Source: Gammaproteobacteria bacterium
GTDB taxonomy: Bacteria; Pseudomonadota; Gammaproteobacteria; Pseudomonadales; Azotimanducaceae
Length of the DNA stretch: 40,905 nt
Assembly: GCA_005799745.1 (NCBI GenBank)
Contig: SYFY01000183.1
Location: 1-40,905 of the forward strand
Direction: 5' to 3'
Part shown: piece after piece, positions 33,973-40,905 of the stretch
Numbering within the stretch: position 1 is the stretch's first letter
Layout: the number at the start of each line of letters is the position of its first letter
Notes under the pieces: model-generated
What the model saw: only the letters and a program-made list of their open reading frames with translations
Told to the model about the DNA's origin: nothing
Databases searched by the model: none
Position numbers and translations under genes: made by a program

Positions 33973-34809
33973 CTAGCCCTTGGCGCCGCCGGGGTAGCGA
34001 ATTCTTGCAGCGAGCTGCATGGCTTCGATCACCGACTCCGCGATGAATCGAACTGTCGCACCCGCATCGCGATTGCCGATGTTGAACCAGTTGAGCTTGT
34101 CTTGGCCGAGTTCAACGATGCTGAACATGGCCGCAACAAGATCACGCACGTGCAGGTAGTTCTTCTGCTGGTTGCCATCACCGAGCACTTCCAGTTCGCG
34201 AGGATTAGCTCGCAGCTTGCGAATGAAATCGTGAATCACACTGTGAGTGGAGCGATGGCCAATCACGTTCGGAAAACGGAACAACCAGGCGCGTTCGAGA
34301 TGGCTTTCCACCGCGGCCGAGATGATCGCTTCTGAAGCGAGTTTCATGGCGCCGTAATTTGAAATCGGGAAGAGGGGGCCTGTGGTTTCCGTGAGCGCCA
34401 CTGGCAGATCACCGTAAATGGCTGAACTTGAAGCGAAAGCCAGACGTCGAATGCCGTGACGTTTCATCGCCTCGAGCGTGTTGTAGGTGGTGAGAAAGGT
34501 ATTGCGCAGATCGACGTTGGCATCAGCAATGCCCGCGCTGATATCTGAGTTGGCCGCCATGTGCCAAACCTGCGTGACCGGTTGCCGCTGCTGAACGGCG
34601 GCAAAGACGGACGCTGCTTCGTCGGCGTTGGCGAGATCCGCTTCGATCAACGTGAAACGGCTGTCTTGCAATGGTTCGACTAAGTTCTCGCGGCGACCTA
34701 GCAGGAAGTTATCGATGCCGGTAACGGTATGACCTTCTGCCAGCAGTCGATCAACGATATGGCTGGCAATAAAACCGGCAGCACCGGTGACGATGATGGC
34801 TTCAGACAT
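33973..34809 (-). CDS. NAD-dependent epimerase/dehydratase (extended SDR), ended early by TAG
   Basis: A 278-residue extended SDR from ATG 34809 (MSEAIIVTG). The cofactor loop TGAAGFIASH is at the N-terminus, ASSSAIYGD provides the catalytic Ser/Thr region near residue 120, and the Tyr-Lys pair is in SNYGAMKLASE. The end RYPGGAKG-TAG-VGDV is telling: family members read GG-x-x-GWVGDVP here and continue 30-50 residues. A Trp codon (TGG) has therefore probably become TAG, and after VGDV the frame passes straight into nucleotidyltransferase sequence. It would epimerise or dehydrate a nucleotide sugar. The catalytic core is present, so activity may survive. Confidence 0.8.
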   Translation of the reverse strand: MSEAIIVTGAAGFIASHIVDRLLAEGHTVTGIDNFLLGRRENLVEPLQDSRFTLIEADLANADEAASVFAAVQQRQPVTQVWHMAANSDISAGIADANVDLRNTFLTTYNTLEAMKRHGIRRLAFASSSAIYGDLPVALTETTGPLFPISNYGAMKLASEAIISAAVESHLERAWLFRFPNVIGHRSTHSVIHDFIRKLRANPRELEVLGDGNQQKNYLHVRDLVAAMFSIVELGQDKLNWFNIGNRDAGATVRFIAESVIEAMQLAARIRYPGGAKG

Positions 34810-34837
34810 GACCCGGCTTCCTGCTGTCGGTGAATGC

Positions 34838-35959
34838 CTAGACACCCAATACGTGTTTGTAAACGTCCACCGTCATTTCGACGGCGCGGTCCCAAGAGTA
34901 ATTCCGGTTAACGAAGTCACGCCCAGGGCCTTTGAGTTTTTCCACCTGACAGGGATTCTCCACCAAGCGGCGGAGCTGTTTTGTCAGATCGTCCACATCT
35001 CCAGCGCGATGCACAAAGCCGAACTGTTCTTCACCGTGGCGAATGACGTCGAGACTTTCCTGGATGTCCGAAGTGAGCACGGGGCACCCGTGGCTTAGAG
35101 CTTCGAGAATCACCGCTGGCATACCTTCAAGGTCTGACGGCAGCGAGAAGAGAAACGCGTTGCTGTATATCTCGTGAACTTCGTCACGCGAGACATAGCC
35201 GGTAAAGATTATGCGGGGATCACCGTCGGCAATGTTCCTGAGCCTCATGGTGTAACTGCCGCCGGAATCGTCGTGTCCGGCGACAACGAGCTTCAAGTCG
35301 GTTTTGAGCGATTTGAAAGCCTCAATGAGTTAGTGCGCGCCTTTTTCAGGGACTAGACGATTGAGAAAGAGAATGAACTTGCCGGGCTCGAGTCCAAAAT
35401 TCTTGTGGATCAGGTTGACCGGTAGCACCTTGGGAGCGCTGAAACCAACCGGCACAAAGAAACACTCTTTGCGATATCGGTCTTCGTAATACCTTTTCAA
35501 GTTTCGAGACACGCTGATGATCGCGTCCGCCGAGTGACCCATCATCCAGTCGCCGGACTTGATCACTGACCGTCCCACGCGGCCCCACTTCTCGCGTAGC
35601 CAATCGAGCTCGTGAACTGTCACAACAACTTTGCTGCCAGAGATTTTTGGAATGGCCGAAAAGAGAGCGGGTCCTAGCGCCTGAAAATGCACCAAATCAA
35701 ATCTGTGTCGTACGGCATCCACCGCGCTGAAGAACGAGTGACTGAAGGCTTCGAGTCCCTTTGCCTGCAGGCTCGGCGCGTACAATTGATGGGTGTAGTC
35801 CACCTTCGTATCGCCGACATAGTGGCGCCGGCAGTAAGTCCACGTGTCCGCAAACTGCGCCGGTACTCGCCGCACGATTTCGTCGACGTAGCGTTCTACG
35901 CCACCGAATGTCGGTGGTACACCACGTTGGCCGATGTAGGCGATATTAAATGGGTTCAT
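34838..35959 (-). pseudogene. Glycosyltransferase family 4-like, interrupted by in-frame TAA
   Basis: The complete frame is 374 codons from ATG 35959 (AGGAAGGC just before it). It opens with NIAYIGQRGVPPTFGGVERYVDEIV, the donor-independent N-terminal Rossmann of GT4 enzymes. The frame reads ILFLNRLVPEKGAH, then TAA (35332-35330, codon 210), then LIEAFKSLKTDLKLVVAGHDD and the C-terminal domain with SDLEGMPAVILEALSHGCPVLTSD. Relatives have KGAHYLIEAF, so a Tyr codon (TAC or TAT) has become TAA. There is no frameshift. The two open pieces are 35959-35330 and about 35296-34838. It would add a sugar to a surface glycan. Confidence 0.8.
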
Positions 35960-36002
35960 GCCTTCCTGGGATGACAAACGGGGTAACCTGCGGGGTACGT
36001 CT

Positions 36003-37232
36003 TCATCGACGTTCCTGCAGGATGTTGCGGTAAAGCCCTGAGATCGAATCGATGTACCGGGCGGAGGAAAATTGTGTCGTGATCCATTCGCGGCCGTTCT
36101 TTCCCTGACGTTCGATTTCAGCGTTGTTCATTGCTTGATAGTGGCCGAGCAGCCTGACCAGATCGTCCGTTGAACCACTTTCGAAGATGGCTCCGGTTTC
36201 GCCTTCGCGGATCAGCTCGGGGATACCGCCGATGCGGGCACCCAGTACAGGCTTGCCGAGCGAGGAGGCCTCCATCAACGAAAGCGGGGCATTCTCGTAC
36301 CACACCGAAGACAACACAATCGCTCCTGCGCCAGCAACAAGGGCATGCAGATTCGCGCCGGTCTGAAAGCCGGCGAACTCGATGTCTGCGCCGAGTTCTC
36401 TGACCAATTCTTTGAGGTGCGCCTCTATGGGTCCGGTTCCGACGATGGTCCCTTTGGTGCCACTTTTGGCGATGGCGGTGACAAAAGTGTCCACGCCTTT
36501 TTCTTCAGAGAGGCGGCCGAAATACACGAATCGTTCACCCGCGGCATAACGCGGTTCTAGCGTCCGTGCATCGATGAAGTTGGGTATGTAGGCAAACTGC
36601 TCCCTGGGCCAACCCCACTCAACAAATTTCTCCAGAAAGAACCTCGAAGGCACAACGAAACGGTCAACACATCCCGTATAACTGCCGAGCCAGCGATGCA
36701 GGGTCGACTCCAGCCAGACGACTCCAGATAACGCCAGAGATCCTTTCATGCATCGACGCGCCAACAAGTTGCGGAATTTGCCGCCCTTGCAGCGTTCACA
36801 GATCTCATTGTTGCTAAGCATCTTGTAGGCCGGGCATGCGATTTTAAGATCATGCAGCGTCATCACCACCGGAACGTGACGGGCCTTGAGCTCATGCAGA
36901 ATTGAAGGTGACAAGTGATGGTAGATGTTGTGACAGTGCGCGATGGTCGGTTGAGTTCGCTCGATGAGGTCACTGATCTTGCCTCGGGTCTCGAACGAAT
37001 ACACCGCCTTTGACGCCATTTTCACTTTTTGGAGTCACGGGTAGGGGTTGTCGAATTCCAGTTCTTCGATGAAGTGAGAAGACCAAGGGGATGGCAAATT
37101 TTTAGAGTGCTGCATGCTGAACGGCACGACGTTCCAGCCGCGTTCGGAGAGCAGCCGGTTGTGTTCAAAGAACACACCTTCGCCACCACCACGTGGGTAG
37201 TGGTAATTGTTGATCGCCAGCAGCGTGGACAT
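36003..37232 (-). pseudogene. Glycosyltransferase family 4-like, interrupted by in-frame TGA
   Basis: The complete frame is 410 codons from ATG 37232. It starts LLAINNYHYPRGGGEGVFFEHNRLLSERGW, the usual GT4 N-terminus, and runs to EFDNPYP. Codon 66 is TGA (37037-37035), and the same frame resumes LQKVKMASKAVYSFETRGKI and continues to the C-terminal donor-binding domain (RFVYFGRLSEEKGVDTF, SSVWYENAPLSLMEASSLGKPV). The 344-codon remainder has a nominal GTG at 37025 but lacks the acceptor-side start. The lost residue could be Trp (TGG to TGA), but this position is less conserved than in the other broken genes. No frameshift is present. Confidence 0.8.
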
Positions 37233-37368
37233 CTCTAGATTCCGTTTCTAACCCGGGTTCTACCGGTTCTTTTTCCTTTTACATCCCGGTTGTTACCGGA
37301 ACGTCTCGCCAACAACCGCTGGCAACGTCACACCCGTTTTTCGGCGGGTTATGTTCAATTCGATCCAA
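37233..37368. other. Leader between the small protein gene and the glycosyltransferase gene
   Basis: 136 bp with T-rich stretches and several short CCGG/GGTT repeats. ACCCG (37332-37336) and CGGGT (37345-37349) can pair across an 8-nt loop. No convincing promoter or terminator was found. The heptose/glycan locus is transcribed away from here. Confidence 0.2.
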
Positions 37369-37539
37369 TCAGGCTGCGAGCAGCTCGACCACAGTCAGCA
37401 GGTCAACCTCTTCGACATGCCCCGTTTCTTCATGGTATACGCGAACCACTCCTGATTCGGCGCCACAGAGCACGAGATAGTGTTCTCCTTGCTGTTCATA
37501 GCGGCTGCCCTTGATGGTCTCGACCTTCATTTTCTTCAT
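37369..37539 (-). CDS. Small protein of unknown function
   Basis: A 56-residue frame from ATG 37539 (MKKMKVETI), with GGAG 14 nt upstream. A second ATG lies at 37530. It is acidic, has no signal or membrane segment, and alternates in the way of a small beta-barrel (YLVLCGAESGVVRVYHEETGHVEEVDLLTVVELLAA). Composition and codon choice look genuine, but I recognise no family. It precedes the glycosyltransferase gene on the same strand by 136 nt and is divergent from the monooxygenase gene. Confidence 0.45.
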   Translation of the reverse strand: MKKMKVETIKGSRYEQQGEHYLVLCGAESGVVRVYHEETGHVEEVDLLTVVELLAA

Positions 37540-37791
37540 CCGGGTACAACTTTCTCCTGGATCGACGGCATGGTAACCGCAGTCGGCTGACTGCACTGTG
37601 GCAGAGGTTCACGTCATTTGTGAGCGGGGTGTAACTCATATGTCTCACGACGCGTGAGACCTGTTTCACACAGGCATCGTGATCTTGTGCAGGTTGGGCG
37701 AACGCGGCAACATACGGTAGAACGTGTTTTAAATAGCTTCGGAACGTTCGCGAATCTGGTTTGTTCCCGCGTTCCCGTCACGGAGTCCTGC
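37540..37791. promoter_or_regulatory. Divergent intergenic region upstream of the Baeyer-Villiger monooxygenase
   Basis: 252 bp expected to hold the monooxygenase promoter and probably that of the small protein and glycan locus. A short inverted repeat, GTCTCACGACGCGTGAGAC, is centred near 37649 (GTCTCAC/GTGAGAC, 37640-37658) and looks like an operator. The monooxygenase ribosome-binding site GGAG is at 37782-37785. No firm -35/-10 pair was identified. Confidence 0.4.
37640..37658. promoter_or_regulatory. Palindromic operator-like site
   Basis: GTCTCAC and GTGAGAC are perfect 7-bp arms around a 5-nt GACGC spacer, within the divergent promoter region and about 134 nt before the monooxygenase start. 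The spacing fits a dimeric TetR- or GntR-type regulator. The regulator is unknown. Confidence 0.45.
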
Positions 37792-39588
37792 ATGTCGACT
37801 GATGCCACCACTCAATCACCCGCTTTTGATCCAGAAACGCTGCGGCGCAAGTACCGCGAAGAGCGCGACAAGCGTCTGCGAGCGGAGGGCAATGCCCAGT
37901 ACATCGAAATCAAGGATGAATTTGGTCACTACCTTGAAGACCCCTATGTCGCGCCGATTGTCCGTGCACCGAAAACGGACACGGTCGAATTCCTGGTGAT
38001 CGGTGGTGGTTTCGCGGGATTGCTCGCCGGCGCCCGATTGCGAGAAGCCGGTGTTGAGGAAATTCGCATGATCGAAAAAGGCGGGGACTTCGGTGGCACG
38101 TGGTATTGGAACCGATATCCCGGAGCAGCTTGTGATACCGAGGCCTATATCTATCTGCCGTTGCTGGAAGAAACCGGCTATATCCCGACAGAAAAATATG
38201 CCAAAGCTCCGGAAATCCTTGCCCATAGCAAACGGATCGGTAAACACTTCGACCTCTATCGCGACGTACTCTTCCAAACACAGATCACTGAACTACGTTG
38301 GAATGCTGATGCCTCTGCCTGGCGTGTGACCACGGATCGTGGCGACAACTTCCATGCGCGGTTTGTGGTGATGGCCAACGGTCCATTGAATCGCCCCAAG
38401 TTGCCGGGTGTTGCGGGCATTGGTTCGTTTAAGGGGCACTCCTTCCATACAAGCCGCTGGGACTACGATTACACCGGCGGGGACAGTTACGGCAACCTCG
38501 AGAAACTCAAAGACAAACGGGTCGGAGTGATCGGCACCGGTGCTACAGCAGTGCAATGTGTGCCACATCTCGGCGCTTCGGCGAAGGCGCTTTATGTTTT
38601 TCAGCGCACGCCCTCGAGTATCGATGTGCGCGCCAATCGAAAGACTGACCCCGATTGGTCGAACACACTGCAGCCCGGTTGGCAGCGACGTCGTATGGAA
38701 AACTTCTCGACCATTACCGGAGGTGGCTTCGCCGAAGTCGACGAAGTGATGGACGGTTGGACCGAGATTATCGGCAAACTCCTGCGCAGTCGGAACATGA
38801 AGGGCTCAACACCAACCGAGATCATCCGCACCATCGAACTCGCTGACTTCGAGAAGATGGAGCAGATTCGTGCGCGCGCAGAATCGGTGGTCGAAGATCG
38901 CGAGACGGCTGAAAACCTCAAACCCTGGTACCGCCAGTTCTGCAAACGTCCCTGTTTCCACGACGAGTACTTGCAGACCTTCAACCGTCCAGGCGTGAAG
39001 CTCATTGATACCAACGGCAAGGGCATCGAGCGGATCACGGAGAAAGGCATTGTCGCGGACGGTGAAGAATACGAACTCGACTGCATTATCTATGCGAGTG
39101 GTTTCGAAGTCGGCACGCCCATGGAACGTCGTGCGGGTTATCAGGTTTATGGTGAAGGTGGTGTAGCACTCAGTGACAAATGGCGTGCCGGTGTGTCGAC
39201 GATGTTCGGCATGCACACCAACGGTTTTCCGAACCTGTTGATCATGGGCCTCTCACAAGTGGGTGGCAGTGCCAATATTCCCCATGTGATCGATGTGCAG
39301 GCGCGCCACATCGCCTATGTGCTCAAGAACGCCGTGGCTCGGCAGGCGCGAATCCTGGATATCTCCAAAGCGGCGGAAGAAGACTGGGTGCAGAAGGTGG
39401 TCGCCGCATCGGTGATGAGCCTCGACTTTCTCGAGACCTGCACACCGGGGTATTACAACAACGAGGGCCAACCACAAGGTGAGCTGATTCGACGTAACGG
39501 CGCTTATGCCCCGGGCATCATGGCGTTTTCACGCATCCTCGATGCGTGGCGCGAAGAAGGTTCACTGGCCGGAGTTGAGTTCAACTAA
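37792..39588 (+). CDS. Flavin-containing Baeyer-Villiger monooxygenase
   Basis: A 598-residue flavoprotein from ATG 37792 with GGAG 6 nt upstream. Residues 1-60 are a charged N-terminal extension as in cyclopentadecanone- and steroid-type enzymes. The FAD motif GGGFAG is at 71-76, the type I BVMO fingerprint [12 protein letters not shown] at 213-224, and the NADPH motif GTGATA at 248-253. [19 protein letters not shown] is also diagnostic. It converts ketones to esters or lactones with O2 and NADPH in the cytoplasm. The substrate could be a cyclic or terpenoid ketone. An 11-bp perfect inverted repeat begins at its stop codon. Confidence 0.92.
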   Translation: MSTDATTQSPAFDPETLRRKYREERDKRLRAEGNAQYIEIKDEFGHYLEDPYVAPIVRAPKTDTVEFLVIGGGFAGLLAGARLREAGVEEIRMIEKGGDFGGTWYWNRYPGAACDTEAYIYLPLLEETGYIPTEKYAKAPEILAHSKRIGKHFDLYRDVLFQTQITELRWNADASAWRVTTDRGDNFHARFVVMANGPLNRPKLPGVAGIGSFKGHSFHTSRWDYDYTGGDSYGNLEKLKDKRVGVIGTGATAVQCVPHLGASAKALYVFQRTPSSIDVRANRKTDPDWSNTLQPGWQRRRMENFSTITGGGFAEVDEVMDGWTEIIGKLLRSRNMKGSTPTEIIRTIELADFEKMEQIRARAESVVEDRETAENLKPWYRQFCKRPCFHDEYLQTFNRPGVKLIDTNGKGIERITEKGIVADGEEYELDCIIYASGFEVGTPMERRAGYQVYGEGGVALSDKWRAGVSTMFGMHTNGFPNLLIMGLSQVGGSANIPHVIDVQARHIAYVLKNAVARQARILDISKAAEEDWVQKVVAASVMSLDFLETCTPGYYNNEGQPQGELIRRNGAYAPGIMAFSRILDAWREEGSLAGVEFN

Positions 39589-39615
39589 GGTAGGTCTGAT
39601 TAGGCAGACCTACCT
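39588..39615. terminator. Perfect 11-bp hairpin after the monooxygenase gene
   Basis: AGGTAGGTCTG (39588-39598) pairs fully with CAGACCTACCT (39605-39615) around a 6-nt loop, starting at the last base of the stop codon. The stem is strong, but no T-tract follows. It may be a terminator, an mRNA 3'-end stabiliser or part of a repeat. Confidence 0.5.
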
Positions 39616-39660
39616 ATGCAGTGCAAGGATGCGCTGCGAGGCGCCCGGAGGGTGCCGACG

Positions 39661-39688
39661 TGATCAACTCGCTGGAGCGAATTGATCA
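39661..39688. repeat. Near-perfect inverted repeat in the leader of the M55 gene
   Basis: TGATCAACTCGCT (39661-39673) and AGCGAATTGATCA (39676-39688) pair in 12 of 13 positions around GG. It ends 28 nt before the start codon and runs into the dispersed motif at 39681-39704. It could act as an operator or leader hairpin. Confidence 0.45.
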
Positions 39689-39704
39689 GAGATTTCCTAA
39701 CTAG
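39681..39704 (+). repeat. Third copy of the dispersed TGATCAGAGATTTCC motif
   Basis: ATTGATCAGAGATTTCCTAA resembles GTTAATCAGAGATTCCTTAG at 4378-4397 and the inverted copy at 4234-4256. This copy has no obvious full-length partner end, although TCTGATTA at 39596-39603 is a weak inverted match that would frame an element of about 110 bp. Confidence 0.35.
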
Positions 39705-39715
39705 CGGGTACACAG

Positions 39716-40573
39716 ATGAAGGTTTATATCTCCGTCGATATGGAAGGTATCAGCGGCCTCGTTCGTTGGCCGGATGTTTCGCCTCGAGGTATCGACTTCG
39801 AGCGCAATCGCCGCCTAATGACACTCGACACGAATGCTGCAATTGCTGGCGCCTTTGCCGGTGGTGCGACAGAAGTGGTCGTCGAAGAGAACCACGGCGT
39901 AGAGGATCTGTGTGTACTGCTCATGGATGAAATCGATCCACGTTGTCGTGTCATTCGAGGGGCTGGGCGGGGTGGATCGACAACGATGGCGGGACTCAAA
40001 ACAGATTGTGGTGTGGTGCTGCTGATCGGCCATCACGCTCGCGCCGGATCCAGGCCCGGAATCATGGCGCACACTATTTCTTATGAGGGTTTTCGACTCG
40101 TGTCGTTGCATGGATTACCCATCGGTGAGCCCGATTTTTTTGCGATACGCGCGGGTGAACTGGGTGTACCCATCGGCATGGTCAGTGGCGATCAGGTGGT
40201 GGCTGAACAAGTTGCGGCGATAAATCCCGATGCCGAATGTGTGATCGTCAAAGAAGCCCTTTCCAATCAGGCGGCCGACTGCATTCCTCCCGCTCGCGCT
40301 CGGGATCTGATCAGTGCAGGCGCTAAACGTACGGTACGACGAGCGCATTCAGGTGCGTTCAAGCCATACAGCGCAGTACCGGCGCCTTACGTTTTTGACG
40401 TCGAACTGAAAAGCGCAATGAACGATGCCATGCGCAAGAACCTCGAAGTGCAGAAGGACTTCGAGATCGTGAATGACGGTCATGTTCGGGTGATTGCGGC
40501 AAACATGGACCTTGGCTTTCGGCGGGTCGCCTATCTCGGCTACGCCAATCGGCCAGGTGTGCTCAAGTACTGA
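39716..40573 (+). CDS. M55-family D-aminopeptidase (DppA-like)
   Basis: A 285-residue zinc aminopeptidase of the DppA fold. Expected metal ligands can be read in order: Asp8 and Glu10 in SVDMEG, His60 in EENHG, a His in GHHARAG (106 or 107), and Glu138 in LPIGE. The family often has D-S/A-H-G where this protein has ENHG. M55 enzymes form a self-compartmentalising decamer and cleave D-amino-acid peptides such as cell-wall dipeptides, or related amides. The downstream VSGDQVVAEQV and the Arg/Lys-rich C-terminal region are typical. No dipeptide transporter is adjacent, and two inverted repeats precede the start. Confidence 0.88.
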   Translation: MKVYISVDMEGISGLVRWPDVSPRGIDFERNRRLMTLDTNAAIAGAFAGGATEVVVEENHGVEDLCVLLMDEIDPRCRVIRGAGRGGSTTMAGLKTDCGVVLLIGHHARAGSRPGIMAHTISYEGFRLVSLHGLPIGEPDFFAIRAGELGVPIGMVSGDQVVAEQVAAINPDAECVIVKEALSNQAADCIPPARARDLISAGAKRTVRRAHSGAFKPYSAVPAPYVFDVELKSAMNDAMRKNLEVQKDFEIVNDGHVRVIAANMDLGFRRVAYLGYANRPGVLKY

Positions 40574-40579
40574 TAGAGT

Positions 40580-40610
40580 GTGCTGAAGTGGTTAACGATC
40601 GCTTCAGCAC
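40580..40610. terminator. Hairpin between the M55 gene and the tex-like gene
   Basis: GTGCTGAAG (40580-40588) pairs perfectly with CTTCAGCAC (40602-40610) over a 13-nt loop, in the 45-bp gap between convergent stop codons. There is no T-run, so it may be a weak bidirectional terminator. Confidence 0.5.
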
Positions 40611-40618
40611 GAAGGCCG

Positions 40619-40905
40619 CTACTTCTTGCGGGCGTTGGCAAACGCATCTGCCATTGAGCCCAGTGACCGTGTGTCTGCTGGCTTGTTGTTGCCACGTGGA
40701 CGATCACGATTGTCGGCACGTGCGTTTGACGGCGCATCACGCCGCAGCTCACGCTGATCCTGTGGTTGTTGTTTCGGTGCGGCGTCGGCCAGACGCATCG
40801 ACAGTCCCACGCGTTTACGCGCCACATCCACTTCGAGCACCTTCACCATCACGATGTCGCCGGCTTTGACGACTGCCTGAGGATCTTTGACGACCCGGTC
40901 GGCGA
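40619..40905 (-). CDS. tex: Tex-like transcription accessory/RNA-binding protein, C-terminal part (5' end off the right edge)
   Basis: An open minus-strand frame enters from the right edge and encodes the last 94 residues. It reads VVKDPQAVVKAGDIVMVKVLEVDVARKRVGLSMRL, the S1 RNA-binding domain at the end of Tex proteins, followed by a low-complexity basic tail (QQPQDQRELRRDAP...GSMADAFANARKK). Tex binds RNA and nucleic acids and affects transcription termination and envelope or toxin gene expression. The start and the large helical N-terminal part are outside the window, so the assignment rests on the S1 segment. Confidence 0.8.
   Translation of the reverse strand, partial: ADRVVKDPQAVVKAGDIVMVKVLEVDVARKRVGLSMRLADAAPKQQPQDQRELRRDAPSNARADNRDRPRGNNKPADTRSLGSMADAFANARKK

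Noticed and set aside
31451-37037. Selenocysteine or pyrrolysine at the in-frame TGA/TAG codons
   Set aside because: The homologous positions in these sugar enzymes are not redox or catalytic residues, TAA is also involved, and I saw no obvious SECIS-like hairpin directly after the TGA.
31067-37232. An alternative genetic code or a single suppressor tRNA explaining the nonsense codons
   Set aside because: All three stop codons occur among the four lesions, and genes throughout the window use the same codons as true terminators. One reassigned codon or one suppressor could not account for them.
39594-39609. GGTCTG...CAGACC after the monooxygenase gene as a second FadR-type operator
   Set aside because: The half-sites are similar, but the spacing (TGGTC-N-GACCA) is not preserved and the sites lie within a longer perfect hairpin at a gene end.

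Overview
The window looks like a chromosomal segment of a Gram-negative, aerobic, catabolically versatile proteobacterium, most likely an uncultured gammaproteobacterium. The pointers are a TctABC uptake system, a tripartite RND pump, envelope-heptose genes, a CYP153-type P450, a Tex-like protein at the right edge, and moderately GC-rich coding bias. The taxonomic call is inference. I see no rRNA, tRNA, CRISPR array, intact insertion sequence or phage gene.

Layout. 1-2363: a divergent pair, a ThDP enzyme (cut by the left edge) and a luciferase-like oxidoreductase. 2445-4186: an MFS carrier and a small membrane-anchored protein. 4234-4397: a candidate small inverted-repeat element holding a terminator. 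4394-5632: a saccharopine-dehydrogenase-like oxidoreductase. 5685-10793: five genes that all overlap by 4-8 nt (TVP38/DedA membrane protein, MerA-like flavin disulfide reductase, TctC, TctB, TctA). 10780-15859 (minus): a FadR-type regulator, an RND adaptor and an RND permease, with a strong palindromic operator cluster upstream. 16146-18457: a trypsin-like exported protease translationally adjacent to a membrane FHA protein. 18517-22784: SDR, GNAT, amidase and NHL beta-propeller genes. 23167-23550: a glycine-rich RRM protein. 23628-30844: lipid-type catabolism (CaiB/BaiF CoA transferase, haem lipoprotein plus CYP153-like P450, acyl-CoA dehydrogenase, VOC protein, FadB-like bifunctional enzyme). 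31067-37232 (minus): a heptose/glycan locus (two glycosyltransferases, epimerase, HddC-GmhB fusion, HddA kinase, GmhA). 37369-40573: a small unknown protein, a Baeyer-Villiger monooxygenase and an M55 D-aminopeptidase. 40619-40905: the Tex C-terminus.

The most notable observation is in the heptose/glycan locus. Four otherwise clean reading frames are each interrupted by one in-frame nonsense codon (TGA, TAA, TAG, TAG) with no frameshift. In addition, the epimerase C-terminus and the nucleotidyltransferase N-terminus are missing around a shared in-frame junction. Only the kinase is intact. No other gene in the window has an in-frame stop. This suggests concentrated inactivation of one surface-glycan pathway, an assembly or population artefact, or, less likely, readthrough.

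The catabolic genes make joint sense as uptake and oxidation of aliphatic, terpenoid or carboxylate substrates. P450 and BVMO would insert oxygen. The CoA transferase would activate. The dehydrogenase and FadB-like protein would run beta-oxidation. TctABC would import a carboxylate. Substrates cannot be read from the sequence.
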